Source: Mytilus californianus (Eukaryota > Mollusca > Bivalvia > Mytilida > Mytilidae). From it: a stretch of 64,000 nt of DNA. Shown piece by piece: positions 24,090 through 36,329 of the stretch; position 1 is the first letter of the stretch; every line of letters begins with the position of its first letter. The notes below the pieces were generated by a model, which saw only the letters and a program-made list of their open reading frames with translations, was not told the origin of the DNA and made no database searches. The position numbers were made by a program, and so were the translations under genes. The stretch is from contig NW_026262734.1 of assembly GCF_021869535.1 (NCBI RefSeq), positions 93,873,285 to 93,937,284 of the forward strand, in the 5' to 3' direction.

Positions 24090-24440
24090 TCTGAATTTTT
24101 TGTTTTAACAGCTCTTCAACTTCGTATTTGATTTGGCCTTTCAACTGCTTTTATTAGAGCAACACTGATGGGTCTTATGTCGAATTGGCGTCTGGCGTAC
24201 CAAATGATAAACATTGTATCTTTTATGAGCTTTTTCGGCAGTCACGAAACCATGAAAAGCAGCCGTGAAAAAACGGATGCTTGTTAGACGGAAACTTTTA
24301 ACCGTAAAATATCTGTAAACAAGATATCTTGTCTGATACACATTGGATACGAAAGGCTGATTTTACAGGAATGTCAGCTCTTTGTTTAAAGATGCTGTGG
24401 ATCAGAACTGCAATTACCAGCGGATCTTAATTTGTATTTG
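24090..24440 (+). repeat. Interspersed repeat family 3, copy 2
   Basis: Matches 13690-14040 along its length, including TTGTCTGATACACATTGGAT and the closing GCAATTACCAGCG stretch, with scattered substitutions and short indels. Confidence 0.75.
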
Positions 24441-24454
24441 TTATTTGGAGAATT

Positions 24455-27400
24455 ACTTGATACTGGACGGACAAATTGACGTGGCGGCATACAATTATAA
24501 ATGCAGAAAAGCTTACATTTCAATGATGTTACTGACTGCATTTAGTTTGCAATTGAAAAATTATGCTGTATAGTTTGTTGCATCTGAAATGTGAATATCA
24601 TGTATATATTCCTCATTAAAAATTCAGTTTCCTGATATTTGTGAAACACAACAGCAGATCAATACTTAAAGAGAGAATATTATTCTTCATTTGGAAATAT
24701 GTATTTAAATATGTTTATTGTTTTCTGTCTGAGGACATTGTTTGTATCTGGAGGTAAGTTTCATAATCGATCTTCCAGAATATCGTAAAAAAAAGGCCTT
24801 CTTTTATTTAGGACAGGGTTTGTGTCACATTAACCAATTATGTCTGTTTGGGTTGATCATCCTATTTTGTGAATTTTCACTGAAAAAAAAACTGTCATAC
24901 AAGTGGGATGTTTGGCTAGTTATAAAACCTGGTATTGCCCATCATTTTTTCGAGAAATGACTTACAAAATCAGGAATATGACATTTTTTGCATTCGTTCC
25001 GTTGACAGATATAGTCTGACTTGGATTTTGTCAAGGCTTATGGACTTCCCCCTTTTTGAAATGACGACGAGGTTCGTTCTTATTGTTAATATTTTTTCAC
25101 ATTTGGGTTAGGTCTCAAGATTTCGGATTGTGTTTTAATTGGGCATTGGTGCGCGTTATTTTGGGTTTAGGTTATAGAAGTCTAGCTCTATATGATTTCT
25201 GACCCCTAAAATAAATGTGAGACTTTATAAAGTTGGCGTCGTTTGCTCTTGGCTTTTTTTTTTATTGATTTAAATACCAAATGTTATTTTCTAAATTGCC
25301 CATAGACATCTTAATTCTTTTCGTTTTAAAAGCAAAATTGAAAATACAAGTTGTTGTTTAATGGTATTGTAATGACAGAGGGTATATTGTATACTGAATA
25401 AATGTTATGATATATAAAACCCCAAAAGGTGATGGGATTAATACGTCGGTGTAACAGCATCCTCCCTACTCCCAAAAGGCCATATGTTTCACAGAGATTA
25501 AGAACTAACCGGTTATGTATTAAAGTATGTCGAATTTTAGATCCACATACAACCAGACATTTCCAGTGTATTTCTTTTCGTGAACAAAATTAGATGAGCG
25601 GTAGTTTATCGAGTTTCAAATTTTATCAATCAATAACGAAAATACAAATTAAGGTAAAAAAAGAAGCAAAAACTGAGGAAATTAAAAATGGAGCGAGAAC
25701 GCATGACTTTATCGGGTAAATCATTTCTTTTAAAAACTGACATAAGGAAGTTCGACATTGTTTATTTGAAGACATTCATGACTGTTTATTAAATTATAAT
25801 AAAAAAAAATATGAACAAAAAGCCAAGATGCACTTTTTACATCTGATGAACGACTGAAAAGACAAGTCCCTGTGAATGGCAGTGTTATCAAATGTATGTG
25901 AATATGCTGAATGTCTTTGATATTTGGAAAAGTGTATCCACAGTCGGTAATGCTTTCTAACATTTAAGATCCCTTTTGTTACATATGTGTTGATCCATAC
26001 ATTAAATTTTAAAAAAATACAATTGTACCAAACTTTAAAATTAAGGTATCGAAAATTTCAAAACTCAAGTATCACTAAAGAAGCATTATTTGCTGTCATG
26101 CGCAATGGATTCATTTGAATTGTTACCGATATTGTTATTATATATGACTCCACTCAAACGACTTGCGATAAATTATGAATGAGGATAAACGAAATACAAT
26201 CTATCAGATATACTTTATATAGCATTTTTACCAACAAAACAAAACCAAAAAAAAAAAAACCATATGAGAAATATAAAGTCAATACATTGTGTAAAAAAGA
26301 CAATTTTACGAAGATGTTTATATCAATTACATACTCTATATGTTTTACATCTCAATTCCGTATATAATGTTAACATCTTGTACATTTCAACCAGTTGATC
26401 CTTTTGTTATCTCCCTTAGTAAGCCGGTGATTTTTTTCTTAGGTAAAAAGTTGGGATTGTGTTTTCCTTACATATAAGAGATAACAATAGTTAACTGATG
26501 ACCAAATCTCATTAATCTTTAAAAAGATACAAATAAAGGTTTTAAACAAAAACATAAAGAACCGCGTGAAGCGGGAACGGGTGCGTCAATTGAATAAGCG
26601 TCGTCTGCTATGCATGTAACACCCGCCTTACGAGTTCATTCTTAGTCAAACTGTCGAAAATTTAAGAGGACACAATTGGTAAATTTACAGATCTGATGAC
26701 TTTTTTAGCATTTAAAACTCTAAGAACGCGTCCACACTTAGTTTTTGAGTTAGGTGACAGACACAGCTTATTTGTCAACCCAGACGTCGTGATTATTATC
26801 CTAACATAAACACATAAGAAATGTCGATTGCAGTCGGCAAACCTCAACAGATTCGTCTACCCTTCGATCTGCCGAGTTGTTCCGAATTCTGTCGATTGCA
26901 GTCGTTCTTCCTCATTAGAGCAGTAACACATTCGCCTATGTCGAATGCAGTCTTTCTTCCTCATTGGACAAACTGTTGGAGCAGATTTTCTATCAGAAGC
27001 AAAACAAAATTATCAAAGGACATCTTCATAGATTGTGGTAGAAGATGAAAAATTAATATTTCTTTGATACAACCGATTCTTTCTATTCCACTCTATGTAA
27101 AATTCATGGCTTAATCAAAACTTGAATGGGTTAGACTACCCCCTTGACATGGAAAAAAACTTACCCCTACTAAAAATCATATCCCTTCTTATCTGAACAT
27201 CGTGTTTAACTCGCGCGACGTTGCGTGCGGTTGATACATCATAACTATTTTTGCACAGCAAAATCATTGTTATTATCATGTTTAAGCTTATTCTATATTG
27301 CATATACATATGAAGGCCTATTAGTTTAACCAAACAATGCCACGTAGTTTCGTCTGTACACACAGATTTGATTTATAAGTAATCTCTCGAGGGACGAACT

Positions 27401-27575
27401 TGCAACCATTTTTACATCCTTCGACGACGATGCGCCAAGCAGGTAAAAGATGTAGAGGTTCTGAACACCAGATCCAATCCTCAATTTAGGAAGTTTCACT
27501 GGAGTAGTGTTAACTTTGCTTGTCACAAAAGCTTTCTAATTAGCACTCATCTGTTGCAGACACAGTGTTTATATA
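24455..27575 (+). repeat. Segmental duplication, copy B (~3.1 kb)
   Basis: Direct, diverged copy of 20306-23420 at an offset of about 4.15 kb; landmarks are listed there. The interval between the copies holds the C1q-coil fragment, the SINE and repeat family 3. Copy B lacks the tandem pair of copy A. Confidence 0.85.
24699..24753 (+). CDS. Signal-peptide first exon, copy B
   Basis: ATG at 24699, reading MYLNMFIVFCLRTLFVSG, then a phase-1 donor (G then GTAAGT) after 24753. The peptide is a plausible cleavable signal sequence. Joining it to the phase-1 acceptor at 33818 keeps the frame and adds a GAA codon at the seam, giving signal peptide, kringle and membrane anchor in one protein of about 240 residues. 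The intron would be about 9.1 kb. The link is inferred from phase, strand, order and domain logic only. Confidence 0.6.
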
Positions 27576-27959
27576 TACGTACACATGTGTACCAATGTAT
27601 GTTTTAGGCTATGCATTTTTTTTATTTTATGGGGGGTGGGGGGAGAGGGGGGCCGTCGACTCTTTATCTTTAACTTTTATGTCAATTTCCTTCCCTTCAT
27701 TGTAGCACCCCTTTATTCTTTTTTTCTTAATTGTGGGCCTATGTTTCTCTTTTCATTATTTTCGCTCCAATTTACTCTATTCTGTAAACATCATCCAGAT
27801 CCCCATATTTTATTATTCTGGAAAGAAATGATATCAATAACACCAGAGTTATCTCCCATTTTTTGGTTGGTTAATGTTAATTGATATTTAATTGTATGTG
27901 TCCTCAGTGACTGATATTCCAGGGTTATGTGAATGATTGATTGGTGTTTAAAGCCACTT

Positions 27960-28298
27960 TCAGAACTTTTGTGCTATTTCTCGGCGGTCAGTTTTTTTAT
28001 GGAGGAAGCCAGAGTGCCCGGAGAAGTACAAGCGGGTCCTAAAATGATTGTAAGTCCAGAAGAGACACAGACGGATCTTACAGGGATGGACAGACCAGAA
28101 GAAGCACAGCTGGGTCCTTTATGAATTTTCGGACCAGGAGAAGCACAGAAAGGTCTTTTATGAATTTTCGGACCATGAGAAGCACAGCTGGGTCCTTCAT
28201 GAATTTTTAGACCAGACGAAGCACAGCTAGATTCTTCATGAATTTTCAAACCTTGAGAAACACATGTTAATCCTTCAATGATTTTCTGACAAGGAGAA
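27960..28298 (+). repeat. 39-bp minisatellite, left part
   Basis: Tandem units of 39 bp with the theme CCAGGAGAAGCACAG followed by GGTCCTT.ATGAATTTTCGGA. Because 39 is a multiple of three, open frames run through the array on the minus strand as 13-residue repeats; these are by-products of the array. It continues in the same orientation at 31916-32915 after a transposon insertion. Confidence 0.85.
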
Positions 28299-29190
28299 TA
28301 GTACTGCAACTGACCTCGAAAAGACGCTTAGTTAACGAGTTTAATGTTCCGGAATAACACACGACTGGAAATTGTTTTAAATGATAGAATAATATCTATG
28401 TTTTAATTTCCGTCTGGTCGTAAAAAGTTTCTATGGTCACATTTTTGTATTTTAGCCCTTTAATGGGGTACCCCTCAATTTACGGTTTTTGGTAGTCACA
28501 TTAAAATCCAAAAACTAAATGTTTTTGTTAAATTTCTCGCTATTTTCGTAAATATTTTCGATGAACATATCATAAAGGAACATCGGAATGATGAAGACAT
28601 AAATATAATACCATCCCCGAGTAAAACTTTCAAACTTAAAGTTGGCTGTTTTTCAGATGGAAATTTAACGCGTTTTTCTTTAAAAACGAGAAAACATATG
28701 ATTCAAAAACAGTATTTTACATTTGAGAGGAAAAAATATATTATTGCGATACTGCATGCAAGTTTTATTGGGCAAATTCCAAACAATTTTGTCAAAAACT
28801 CAAATATAAAAACATCATTTGTACCTTTTTTAATTACGGAAAATTTTATATCCGTCAATCAGCTCCACCATTTATGTTTTCCTTAACAATGAATTTGATA
28901 GTTTCGATGTGATTATGTACATTTTCTAGGATAATTTAAGTTATTTTTGAGAGATTTGAATATATGAAGTTGTTCTTTCGTGTATTTTCTGTAGAAAAGT
29001 TATATTTCAGTTAATAAAATTTTTACTTTTTATAAAAGTTAACCAAATCCTTTGGATCAGATGTTTTTCCGGATAATGACTTGTTGATATTGTGTGGAAA
29101 AATACATTGTATGTCAATGTTCAACCTCAGAGCATTTTTTTATGCATGCAAGCAGTCGGGAAAAGAGTAATTTTGATGTTTCGCAGATAA

Positions 29191-29670
29191 TTGGTGTGTG
29201 ACAAGGTGATGCTACAACTTACTTCTCTTAATATTCTGCTTTCCTTGGGCGAAAGAGTTGTGAATCAGACTAACACCAGAAGGAAAAATTGTTGCGTCTT
29301 TAAATTAGAAGCAACAGAAAGTCATATATGTGATCAAACCGATCCACATGTATGCTCACAACCTGACACTTTTATTCGATCGCGCGCTCAGTTTCCTCCT
29401 TGTAGTTTGGATATGAAAACAGGTGTTTTGTGTAAAAGCACAACCTTTAAAAATGACAGAAAGCTACACAAAACTGAGTCGTCTGAACGTGTTGGCAGTC
29501 TTTTGAGGTGTGCTAATGTGAGTAATCATTTATCCTACTTATTGAAATCAACACCTGTGCAATCAGGTAAAACAGGTACTAAAAAAATACAATTTGAACT
29601 TGCTGTCAATTCATTGATAACGATTGTATGTAATAATCTGTTCTTTCATAAAAAGGCATTTCTCATGTAG
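29191..29670 (+). CDS. Hypothetical protein, 159 codons, inside DNA transposon
   Basis: Open frame from a non-ATG start (ATG-initiated product would be shorter; first in-frame ATG at about 29209) to TAG at 29668-29670. The product has several cysteines (CCVF, HICDQ, HVCSQ, PPCSL, GVLC, LLRC) and a basic middle. I recognise no domain. The coding-like cysteine spacing and its place inside the transposon suggest a surviving piece of a transposase or accessory protein, but adjacent sequence (29680-30100, 30680-31020) shows only interrupted frames. Confidence 0.3.
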   Translation: MVCDKVMLQLTSLNILLSLGERVVNQTNTRRKNCCVFKLEATESHICDQTDPHVCSQPDTFIRSRAQFPPCSLDMKTGVLCKSTTFKNDRKLHKTESSERVGSLLRCANVSNHLSYLLKSTPVQSGKTGTKKIQFELAVNSLITIVCNNLFFHKKAFLM

Positions 29671-30464
29671 CACATCATCGACATATACCGATCACTTTTA
29701 CACAAGGTTGTCGAACGTCTCTGGTGCTTACCAAACTGCCAAACTCCAGAACAAACTAACTAGATATTGTGACACCTTACAATTCAGACACAGTGGGGCC
29801 AAGGGATATCAAATATAGAGTTTAGCTCTTAACTCAATATAGGGGATGCCATATCTGCTGCAGGAAAATAAAAGTCTGTGTTAAGACTTTCAGAATTACA
29901 CCAAGGTGTGTCTGAAGATATCAAGGATACATTAGAAGAAGAACAATAACTTCACTTTGCCGGCAGCGCTCTTATGAGCTATGTCCTCGTTGGGTGTTTC
30001 TATGGAAAAGATTCCCGCATCGCTTCTGAAGTTCATTTGTTAGTTAATTGATGAAAAATCACACAAAGGTGCTTCTGAACCGTATATTGTCCCTAAAGAT
30101 AACAAAAATTCGTAAATGTATGCCTATTACAAAATAAATCGTTTCTGTAGCAACATTCGCCCTATTACATTTGGGATTGGCGGTGCAGTTAGATCATGAT
30201 TATGGGAATATGGGTCACGAACATTGATAGAAACTTTGTACTCACATGGTTTTAGTGTTTCCAATGCAGAGGTAAGACTATACCTGACAGACATTTCCAT
30301 GCACGAGTTTGACCGAATCAAGACGGTATTTACGCTCCAGATGGCATTGTTTCAAAACACCAAGGGGGATGTTTGATACAAAAAGGTGCCGACAATATAG
30401 TCACCAACACGGAGACAATTGATAGTACCGAACGTTTCATTCCATGGCACGAGCAGACTTTCCG

Positions 30465-30575
30465 GTTTCTCGCTGCATTGAAGACCTATTGGTGACCTAC
30501 GGTTTTTGTCTGCTCTATGGTCGGGTTGTTGTCTCTTTGACACATTCCCAATTGCCATTCTCAGTTTTATTATTA
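30465..30575 (+). repeat. PLE 3' tail family 2 fragment
   Basis: Matches the terminal part of the family-2 tail, including CGCTGCATTGAAGACCTATT and GGTCGGGTTGTTGTCTCTTT, ending in the CATTCTCA.TTTTA end shared by other copies. An insertion or relic within the 3.6-kb DNA transposon. Confidence 0.75.
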
Positions 30576-31915
30576 ATCCACAATTGATTCCGAAAAGCGT
30601 CAGATGAAAGTGAAGAGAGGTCAAGATAACACTTTTCAATTGACTGACAGTGCACCATCTTTGGCGGCTGTGTCATTATACCAAAGGTAAGAGAGGTCCT
30701 GTTTGTGTTCCGAATTCTTTCAAAAAATTAGACCGGGAAGACAAAAATGGAAAAACCCCAACATTTTTCATTGGAAAAATACCATCAGATTACTTACAGG
30801 ATTAACTTTGTACCTGCAAAGGTAAATCTTTGTGCTCAAAAGCTGTGTCTGCTTTGAACAAACTCTGTCCTGCGCCGAACTTGTTCGTGCCTAAAAAGGG
30901 AAGTGTGTTGTAATGCTAATACGCGTACTGAATCCGCATATGATGACGAAGAGATTGATTCATATCCCTTTTTAATGAAGACTAGAGCTATTGCATGTCG
31001 CTTTTAAAAGACAAGTTACATAAGGGTCATGACTGATTTTCAATTACAACATAAGCAAATTGGCATTACATTGTATTATTTTCCATCACTTCCCTATAAA
31101 ATTGTTGAGTCTTCACTTTTGTACCAGGATAATCTCACTAAGACAGTGTGCATGCACTAAACTGACTCTGAGTTACACTCAACCAAACGCTAAATCAATG
31201 CAAGTCACACAAAGTCTTATGATTTAACATCGCATTCGCCTCGGTTGACTGTGGTATCTTTTGTGTTATAACTGATCTATCCAGACTTTGCAAATACACA
31301 ATATGTATTTATCTATAACTAGATACCAATTTTCCCAAAATACACAACCTTTTAGATGCAAAATTAAAAACACTGTTTCAGTGCTTGAATTTAGTTTTTT
31401 TTCAAAGATAGAAAAAAGATTGAAATAATTTAATGAACTGGTGTTTTATAGTTTAGAAAATAGTTCTGTAATATACTGTAGTGAAAAAGTATAAGCAATA
31501 TGAAAGTTTATGGATGTGAAAAGGTCAAGGCCACTACTTCTTTTGCTGTATCATAAATGAAAAAAAAAACAGAAAGTTCCAGATCAACGCCATTTTGTAA
31601 TGGCAGCTCTTCATATAAGTAGTCCAATATGTCGTTTTAACATAGTTTATAGCATATGCTTATGATTGAACCGTTTTTGTATCATTCTATTGAATAAATA
31701 TCAGAAAATATCTCCTTTTTGTCCTTGTGGTTGAAATATTGATATTTTTAGGTCTGACCTTTGACCTCAATTTCAGAAAAATGTGACCAATCTGTATTTT
31801 TACGACCAAACTTTTCTTATTGTACACGTTTGTCTCTTTCCATCGATATATTATTTAGGTATGTGTTCTTCCGGAACATTAAAGTTTTAAAAAATGAACT
31901 CTGGTTGCAGTACTA

Positions 31916-32915
31916 GAAGCACAGGTAGATCTTTCAGGGATGTTTGTAATCATCAGAAGCATGGGCGGTTTTTCAAGGTATTTTCAGACAAGTAGAAGAA
32001 CGGGAAGATCCTTCAGGGAATATTAGTCCAGGAGAAGTATGGTGGATAATTCAGGATTATCCGTGCAGGAGATGCACAGGCGTATCCTTCGCTGATATTT
32101 GGTTCAGGATAAGCACGGCGGATCCCTGAGTAAATGAGAAGCACAGGTAGATCCATCCGGGATTGTCAGTCACATTCTGATCCTTCAGGGATTATGAGTA
32201 CAGGAGAAGGACATGCAGAGCCTTCGGGGATTGTCAGTCCAGGAGAACCACTAGCAAATCGTTCAGGGCTTATTAGTCAAGGTAAAGCACAGCCGGATCA
32301 TTCGTGAATGTTTAGTTCAGGCGAACCACAGGCTCGAGGATGTTCTAACAAGCAGAAGCATAGGCGGATACCTCAGGTATTTTCTTAGCAGGAGAAACTC
32401 ATGCGGATCTTTAAGGAATTGTCAGTCCCGGAGACGCATAGGCGGATATCTCAGTGATTGTCTGTCCCGGAGAAACACAGGCGGATACCTCAGGAATCAT
32501 CTGTCCCAGAGAAGCACCGGCAGATACTTTAGTAGTTGTCAGTCCCGGAAAGCACATGCGAATACTTCACACGGATTTTCTGTCAAGGAGAAGCATGTGT
32601 AGATCCTGCACAGAATATCGGAATATAGGTCAGTCCAATAGAAGTGCAGATGGATTCTGCAAAGATTGTCTGTGCAGGAAAAGCACAGGCATCTCCTTAA
32701 GGAATTTTCTGAACAGGAGAAGCACATGTGGATCCTTCAGGATTTATTAGTCCAGGAGAAGCGCGTGTGGGTTTTTCAGGACTTTTCAGACCAAGAAAAG
32801 CACAGGCGGATCCCCTAGGTATTTTCTAATAAGGAGAAGCACAGGCAGATCCTGTAGGGATCGTCATTCCAGGAGAGACACCGGCGGATCTTTCAGGATT
32901 TACAGAAGCGGTTGT
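31916..32915 (+). repeat. 39-bp minisatellite, right part
   Basis: About 25 diverged units of the same 39-bp repeat, theme CCAGGAGAAGCACAGGCGGA followed by TCCTTCAGGGATTGTCAGT. The orientation is the same as the left part, showing the two were once one array. Open frames through it (for example 32454-32750) are repeat by-products. Confidence 0.85.
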
Positions 32916-33042
32916 AATACATGTCATCGAGCTGATTGATGTTGGTGTCTTTAAAAACGATTCCTTGAACAGGAAGCTTAAGTTATGAAACCCTCGAAAC
33001 AGCTCTCAATGTTCCATAATTTGCATTCCGTTTGAAACTGAA

Positions 33043-33316
33043 GGAATGACTGTAATATGTTTTCTGTCTATGAAGAAATAACATAAACAATGTGGTGCAC
33101 ACTGAATAACCTCATTTTTGAGGTTAATTCGAATAGACAGAAAAAATATTACAGTCATTCCTTATAATTTAATTTTAAATTCCAATTTTAAGGAATAAGT
33201 CATGAAAAACGTTGATGACGTCACGGTCACATGACAAAATTATGTATTTGAGCTGATAGACCAAAACAAATTCAGCCAATAAGAGTTAGACGTGTTACAT
33301 CCAAAAATAAATTATT
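33043..33316. mobile_element. Palindromic MITE with CRE-like site, copy 2
   Basis: Same structure as 14693-14962: AAGGAATGACTGTAAT and its inverse about 110 bp later, then GTTGATGACGTCACGGTCAC and a tail ending near ACATCCAAAAATAAATTATT. It lies about 500 bp upstream of the kringle exon. Confidence 0.8.
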
Positions 33317-33817
33317 GAAAAGTGTCATAACCAGGAAGTACTTATTGAGGCTATTAATATGTTAAAGTATAGTAAAAGAAGTCTAAGGGAAAATTGTAAA
33401 AAAAAACCAATTTCAAATGGTCACAACTTGAAAACTACTTTAAAAAATGATTACTGTAAGTCTAGTTACTAGTGGGATGACCTGCTTTTAATTTAACTAC
33501 TGGGCCAAATTAAACCAAATTTGGCCTCAATCATAATTAGGGTATCCAATACTATTTATTATGATTTAAACCTTATTTTACATGATTTCCAAAACCACAG
33601 AAGATACAGGTGAGCGACACAGGCTCTTAAGAGCCTCTAGTTGTTTTGTGTAATTATTAATTGTTGATACTCACGTAATAGCTCACGTGATAACCTGTTA
33701 CATTCCTATGCATTATTTTGTAGAATTTGAAATTCTCCCCTCGAAATGAACTTATTGATAAAAGACTAACATTTTGCAATTCATATTTTACGAGCATTGC
33801 TTTATTTTTAATTGCAG

Positions 33818-36204
33818 AATTAGAGTGCAAAACTTCAAAAGAAGGAGCAGAATATATAGGTACAGAGAACATGACTCGCTCATACATCCCATGTCAGAGA
33901 TGGGATTCTCGTTTCCCACATGATCATTTGAATACTGAGTTAATGAAAGACCATGAAAATTATTGTCGGAACCCTGATGAAGAGTCTGAAGGACCCTGGT
34001 GTTACACAATGGATCCAAGGATTCGATGGGAGTCCTGTGATGTACCGTTTTGTGGTAATATATGTAGTGTTATACAATAAGTGACATGAGTATTCGTCAC
34101 TTACAATTTTGTGCTTTAAGATACTAAGATAAGATAAGATAAGAAAATTAAGATAAGATAAGATAAGATAAGATGAAATAAGGTAAATATTATTTCCAAT
34201 AGAGAACGCATTATGGACAAAATAAGTACAACGATTAGCACATTAAACAATTTATAATATAGATAATACTTAACGTCAAGCGGCAAATTAATATGCATAT
34301 TCAGGACAAGAACATGTAAATGTTATGTCAATATCAACCCTGCTTTGTACTAGACCGATACGCTGAACCGGATTTTTAACATGCTAGTTCACAAGGTAAC
34401 AGTCCGCAGGAAGACATATCACCTTACCCGGACACATTATTTTGACTCCGAGCATACCATTGTTTGCACTTACTCCGTAATGCCGCTTGCTTAGCGGAGA
34501 AGCAGAAAATACAAATTTTCAAGTCTTTCGAATGACCTGGCCGGGGTACGAATCCACGACCTCCCACACGCTACCACGAGACCACCGAGGAGGTCCAGTG
34601 AAAAAATAAACACATCGTGTATAGTAAAACAAAATGTTGCTTGTTGTACAAACAGGAGGATAATAAATGATTTAACACGTATTCTAATAGTTGACACGAA
34701 TAAACAATGTTTCACAGAAGATGTATATACATGTAAATATCAACATTTTGATACCGACAAACCGACAACCTCGCCAGTGCCGTAACTCATAAAATAAGGT
34801 GATGTGGTATGGTTGCCAACTAGAAAAGTACTTAAACAACTATAGGTCACCGTACGCCTTTAAATCGCAATCAAATCTCATACCGTAAAGTCCACTGTGA
34901 AAGGCGCCTACATGACAAATTATAAAAAAAAATCAAACGGAAAACCAACGTCCCGATGTATGACAAAAAAATAAAAGAAAAACAAATATGACAGACACAA
35001 ACCAACGACAAACACTGAATTACAGGCTCCCGACCTGGTACATGCACATATAGAATGGGCGTGGTCAAAAATGTTTGTGAGCGCTTAAACCTATAACCTT
35101 CAAAATTCATTTAGGAACCGCTCAATACAATGATTAGAGAACACTTGCTAATTGTTGAAATCCGACCATACGGTGATATTGTTACATATTCACTGTAGGA
35201 GTGGGGTTTGTTATATTCACTTTGTCTGTCCGTCCGTTCTTTCAGGAAATATTTTCATCTAGTTCACTTTTCTGAAGAATTACTAAATAGAATGACTTGA
35301 TATACTTTATATTTATTAGCCGCTTGACATATATGAGTTGTAACGTGTAAGCAGTTTCCGTATTTATCCGACAGTATTTTTAAAGAAGGATATAAATTCT
35401 CATGAAAATGTTTTCCCGACATTATCTGAGAAATGACAAAAACATACAAGCTATAATTTACGTCAAATGTGAGGGATATTTCTTTATGAAAGTGATCGGA
35501 CATTGCTTGAATTTCGTAGTGCAAAAAACAAAAGAGTTTACAATTATACCATCGAGTGATAGAAAAAAACCCACTATAAAAATCTTTATTTTTTTATAAT
35601 GTGACGTTCCCTATTTGTTGTATTCTAGCATTTGCTTCTTTAAAGAAGATAAAAACTTTATACATGTGTTATATGAATAAACAAAATATATTTTCTATAG
35701 AATAGTTTGAGTCGTATCACGCACCCACAGAATACAATGTAGCTAGATTCTTCATTACAAATACATTATTTCACAGGATCAACCCCGGCGGTGCCATCTC
35801 ACATCAAAAGTCAGATAACAACAACTTACTACACAACAGCCGCTTACGTCAATGCAACATCCGATTCAGCAGTATTCCCATCTCCTCTACTGGAAGACAA
35901 GAATGAATCACAGTCCCGGTGTAAATGCAGATGTTCTTCTAGTGAACAGTTGATTGACCAATCAACAAAATCAAGCGATCACAATTATACGAATGCAGAA
36001 CTAAAACAGCTTATGAAAGAAGAGTTACGGGGAATTACAGAACAGCTGAGAGTTCAGAAGAATTTGACGTCTGCTTGGTTTAGAGCGCGACGATCTGCAG
36101 ACGATCGAAGAATGACATCTGTCGGGATGGGTTATGTTGCCATTGGTATTATAGCAATGCCTTTTATTCTTACGGTGGTCAGCGATTGTTGTAAGCTAAA
36201 ATAG
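33818..36204 (+). CDS. Kringle-domain single-pass membrane protein (3' exons)
   Basis: Exon 33818-34054 is bounded by ATTGCAG and GTAATA and is phase 1 at both ends, the classic form of a shuffled extracellular module. It encodes one complete kringle: six cysteines, CQRWDSRFPHDH, NYCRNPD, GPWCYTMDP and RWESCDVPFC. Exon 35777-36204 joins in frame and encodes a Thr/Ser-rich stalk with possible N-glycosylation sites, a Cys cluster (CKCRCSS), a charged helical segment, a membrane span (MGYVAIGIIAMPFILTVVSD) and a short CCKLK tail, stop at 36202-36204. AATAAA follows at 36324. Kringles bind proteins or lysine-type ligands; the partner here is unknown. The protein would sit in the plasma membrane with the kringle outside. 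The signal-peptide exon is probably at 24699 (or 20594). Confidence 0.8.
34126..34178 (+). repeat. (AAGAT)n microsatellite
   Basis: About ten AAGAT units, with one interruption (AAGAAAATT), in the intron between the kringle and transmembrane exons. Confidence 0.9.
34268..34594 (-). mobile_element. tRNA-derived SINE, copy 2
   Basis: Full-length relative of 23640-23998 on the opposite strand: head near 34594 (inverse of ACCACCGAGG), box-B-like region near 34540-34560, body CACAAGGTAACAGTCCGCAG, and end near 34268 (TTAACGTCAAGCGGCAAATT). It sits in an intron of the kringle gene in antisense orientation. No clear target duplication was identified. Confidence 0.85.
34795..35060 (-). repeat. PLE 3' tail family 1 copy
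   Basis: Inverted match to about 2100-2400: starts with GATGTGGTATGGTTGCCAAC, contains ACTATAGGTCACCGTACGCC and ACTGAATTACAGGCTCCCGA. 5'-truncated copy within the kringle gene intron. Confidence 0.7.
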
Positions 36205-36329
36205 ATAGTCGGTCTCTATCTCCAACAGATGAAGTATCTAGTAGTCTGTGACTCGGTAAATTAATCAAATGACTGACATTGTTGTGATATTGTTTAATGT
36301 TTCTGAAGCATGCATACTAAATCAATAAA

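Larger units (their letters stand above)
28299..31915. mobile_element. Unclassified DNA transposon, 3.6 kb, GAA target duplication
   Basis: The ends are perfect 12-bp inverted repeats: TAGTACTGCAAC at 28299 and GTTGCAGTACTA ending at 31915. Similarity continues inward at lower level, with TTTAATGTTCCGGAA and its inverse, and TGTGACCA and TTACGACCA segments, over about 150 bp. Both outer flanks are GAA (28296-28298, 31916-31918), and removing the element plus one GAA rebuilds an uninterrupted 39-bp minisatellite unit (AAGGAGAAGCACAGG). The inside has no recognised transposase; a 159-codon frame lies at 29191-29670. A three-base duplication is compatible with several superfamilies, so I do not classify it. 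Confidence 0.75.

Noticed and set aside
27960..32915. Regularly spaced repeats reminiscent of a CRISPR array, and open frames of 13-residue repeats
   Set aside because: The 39-bp units abut with no unique spacers, the genome is eukaryotic, and open frames follow from a unit length divisible by three.
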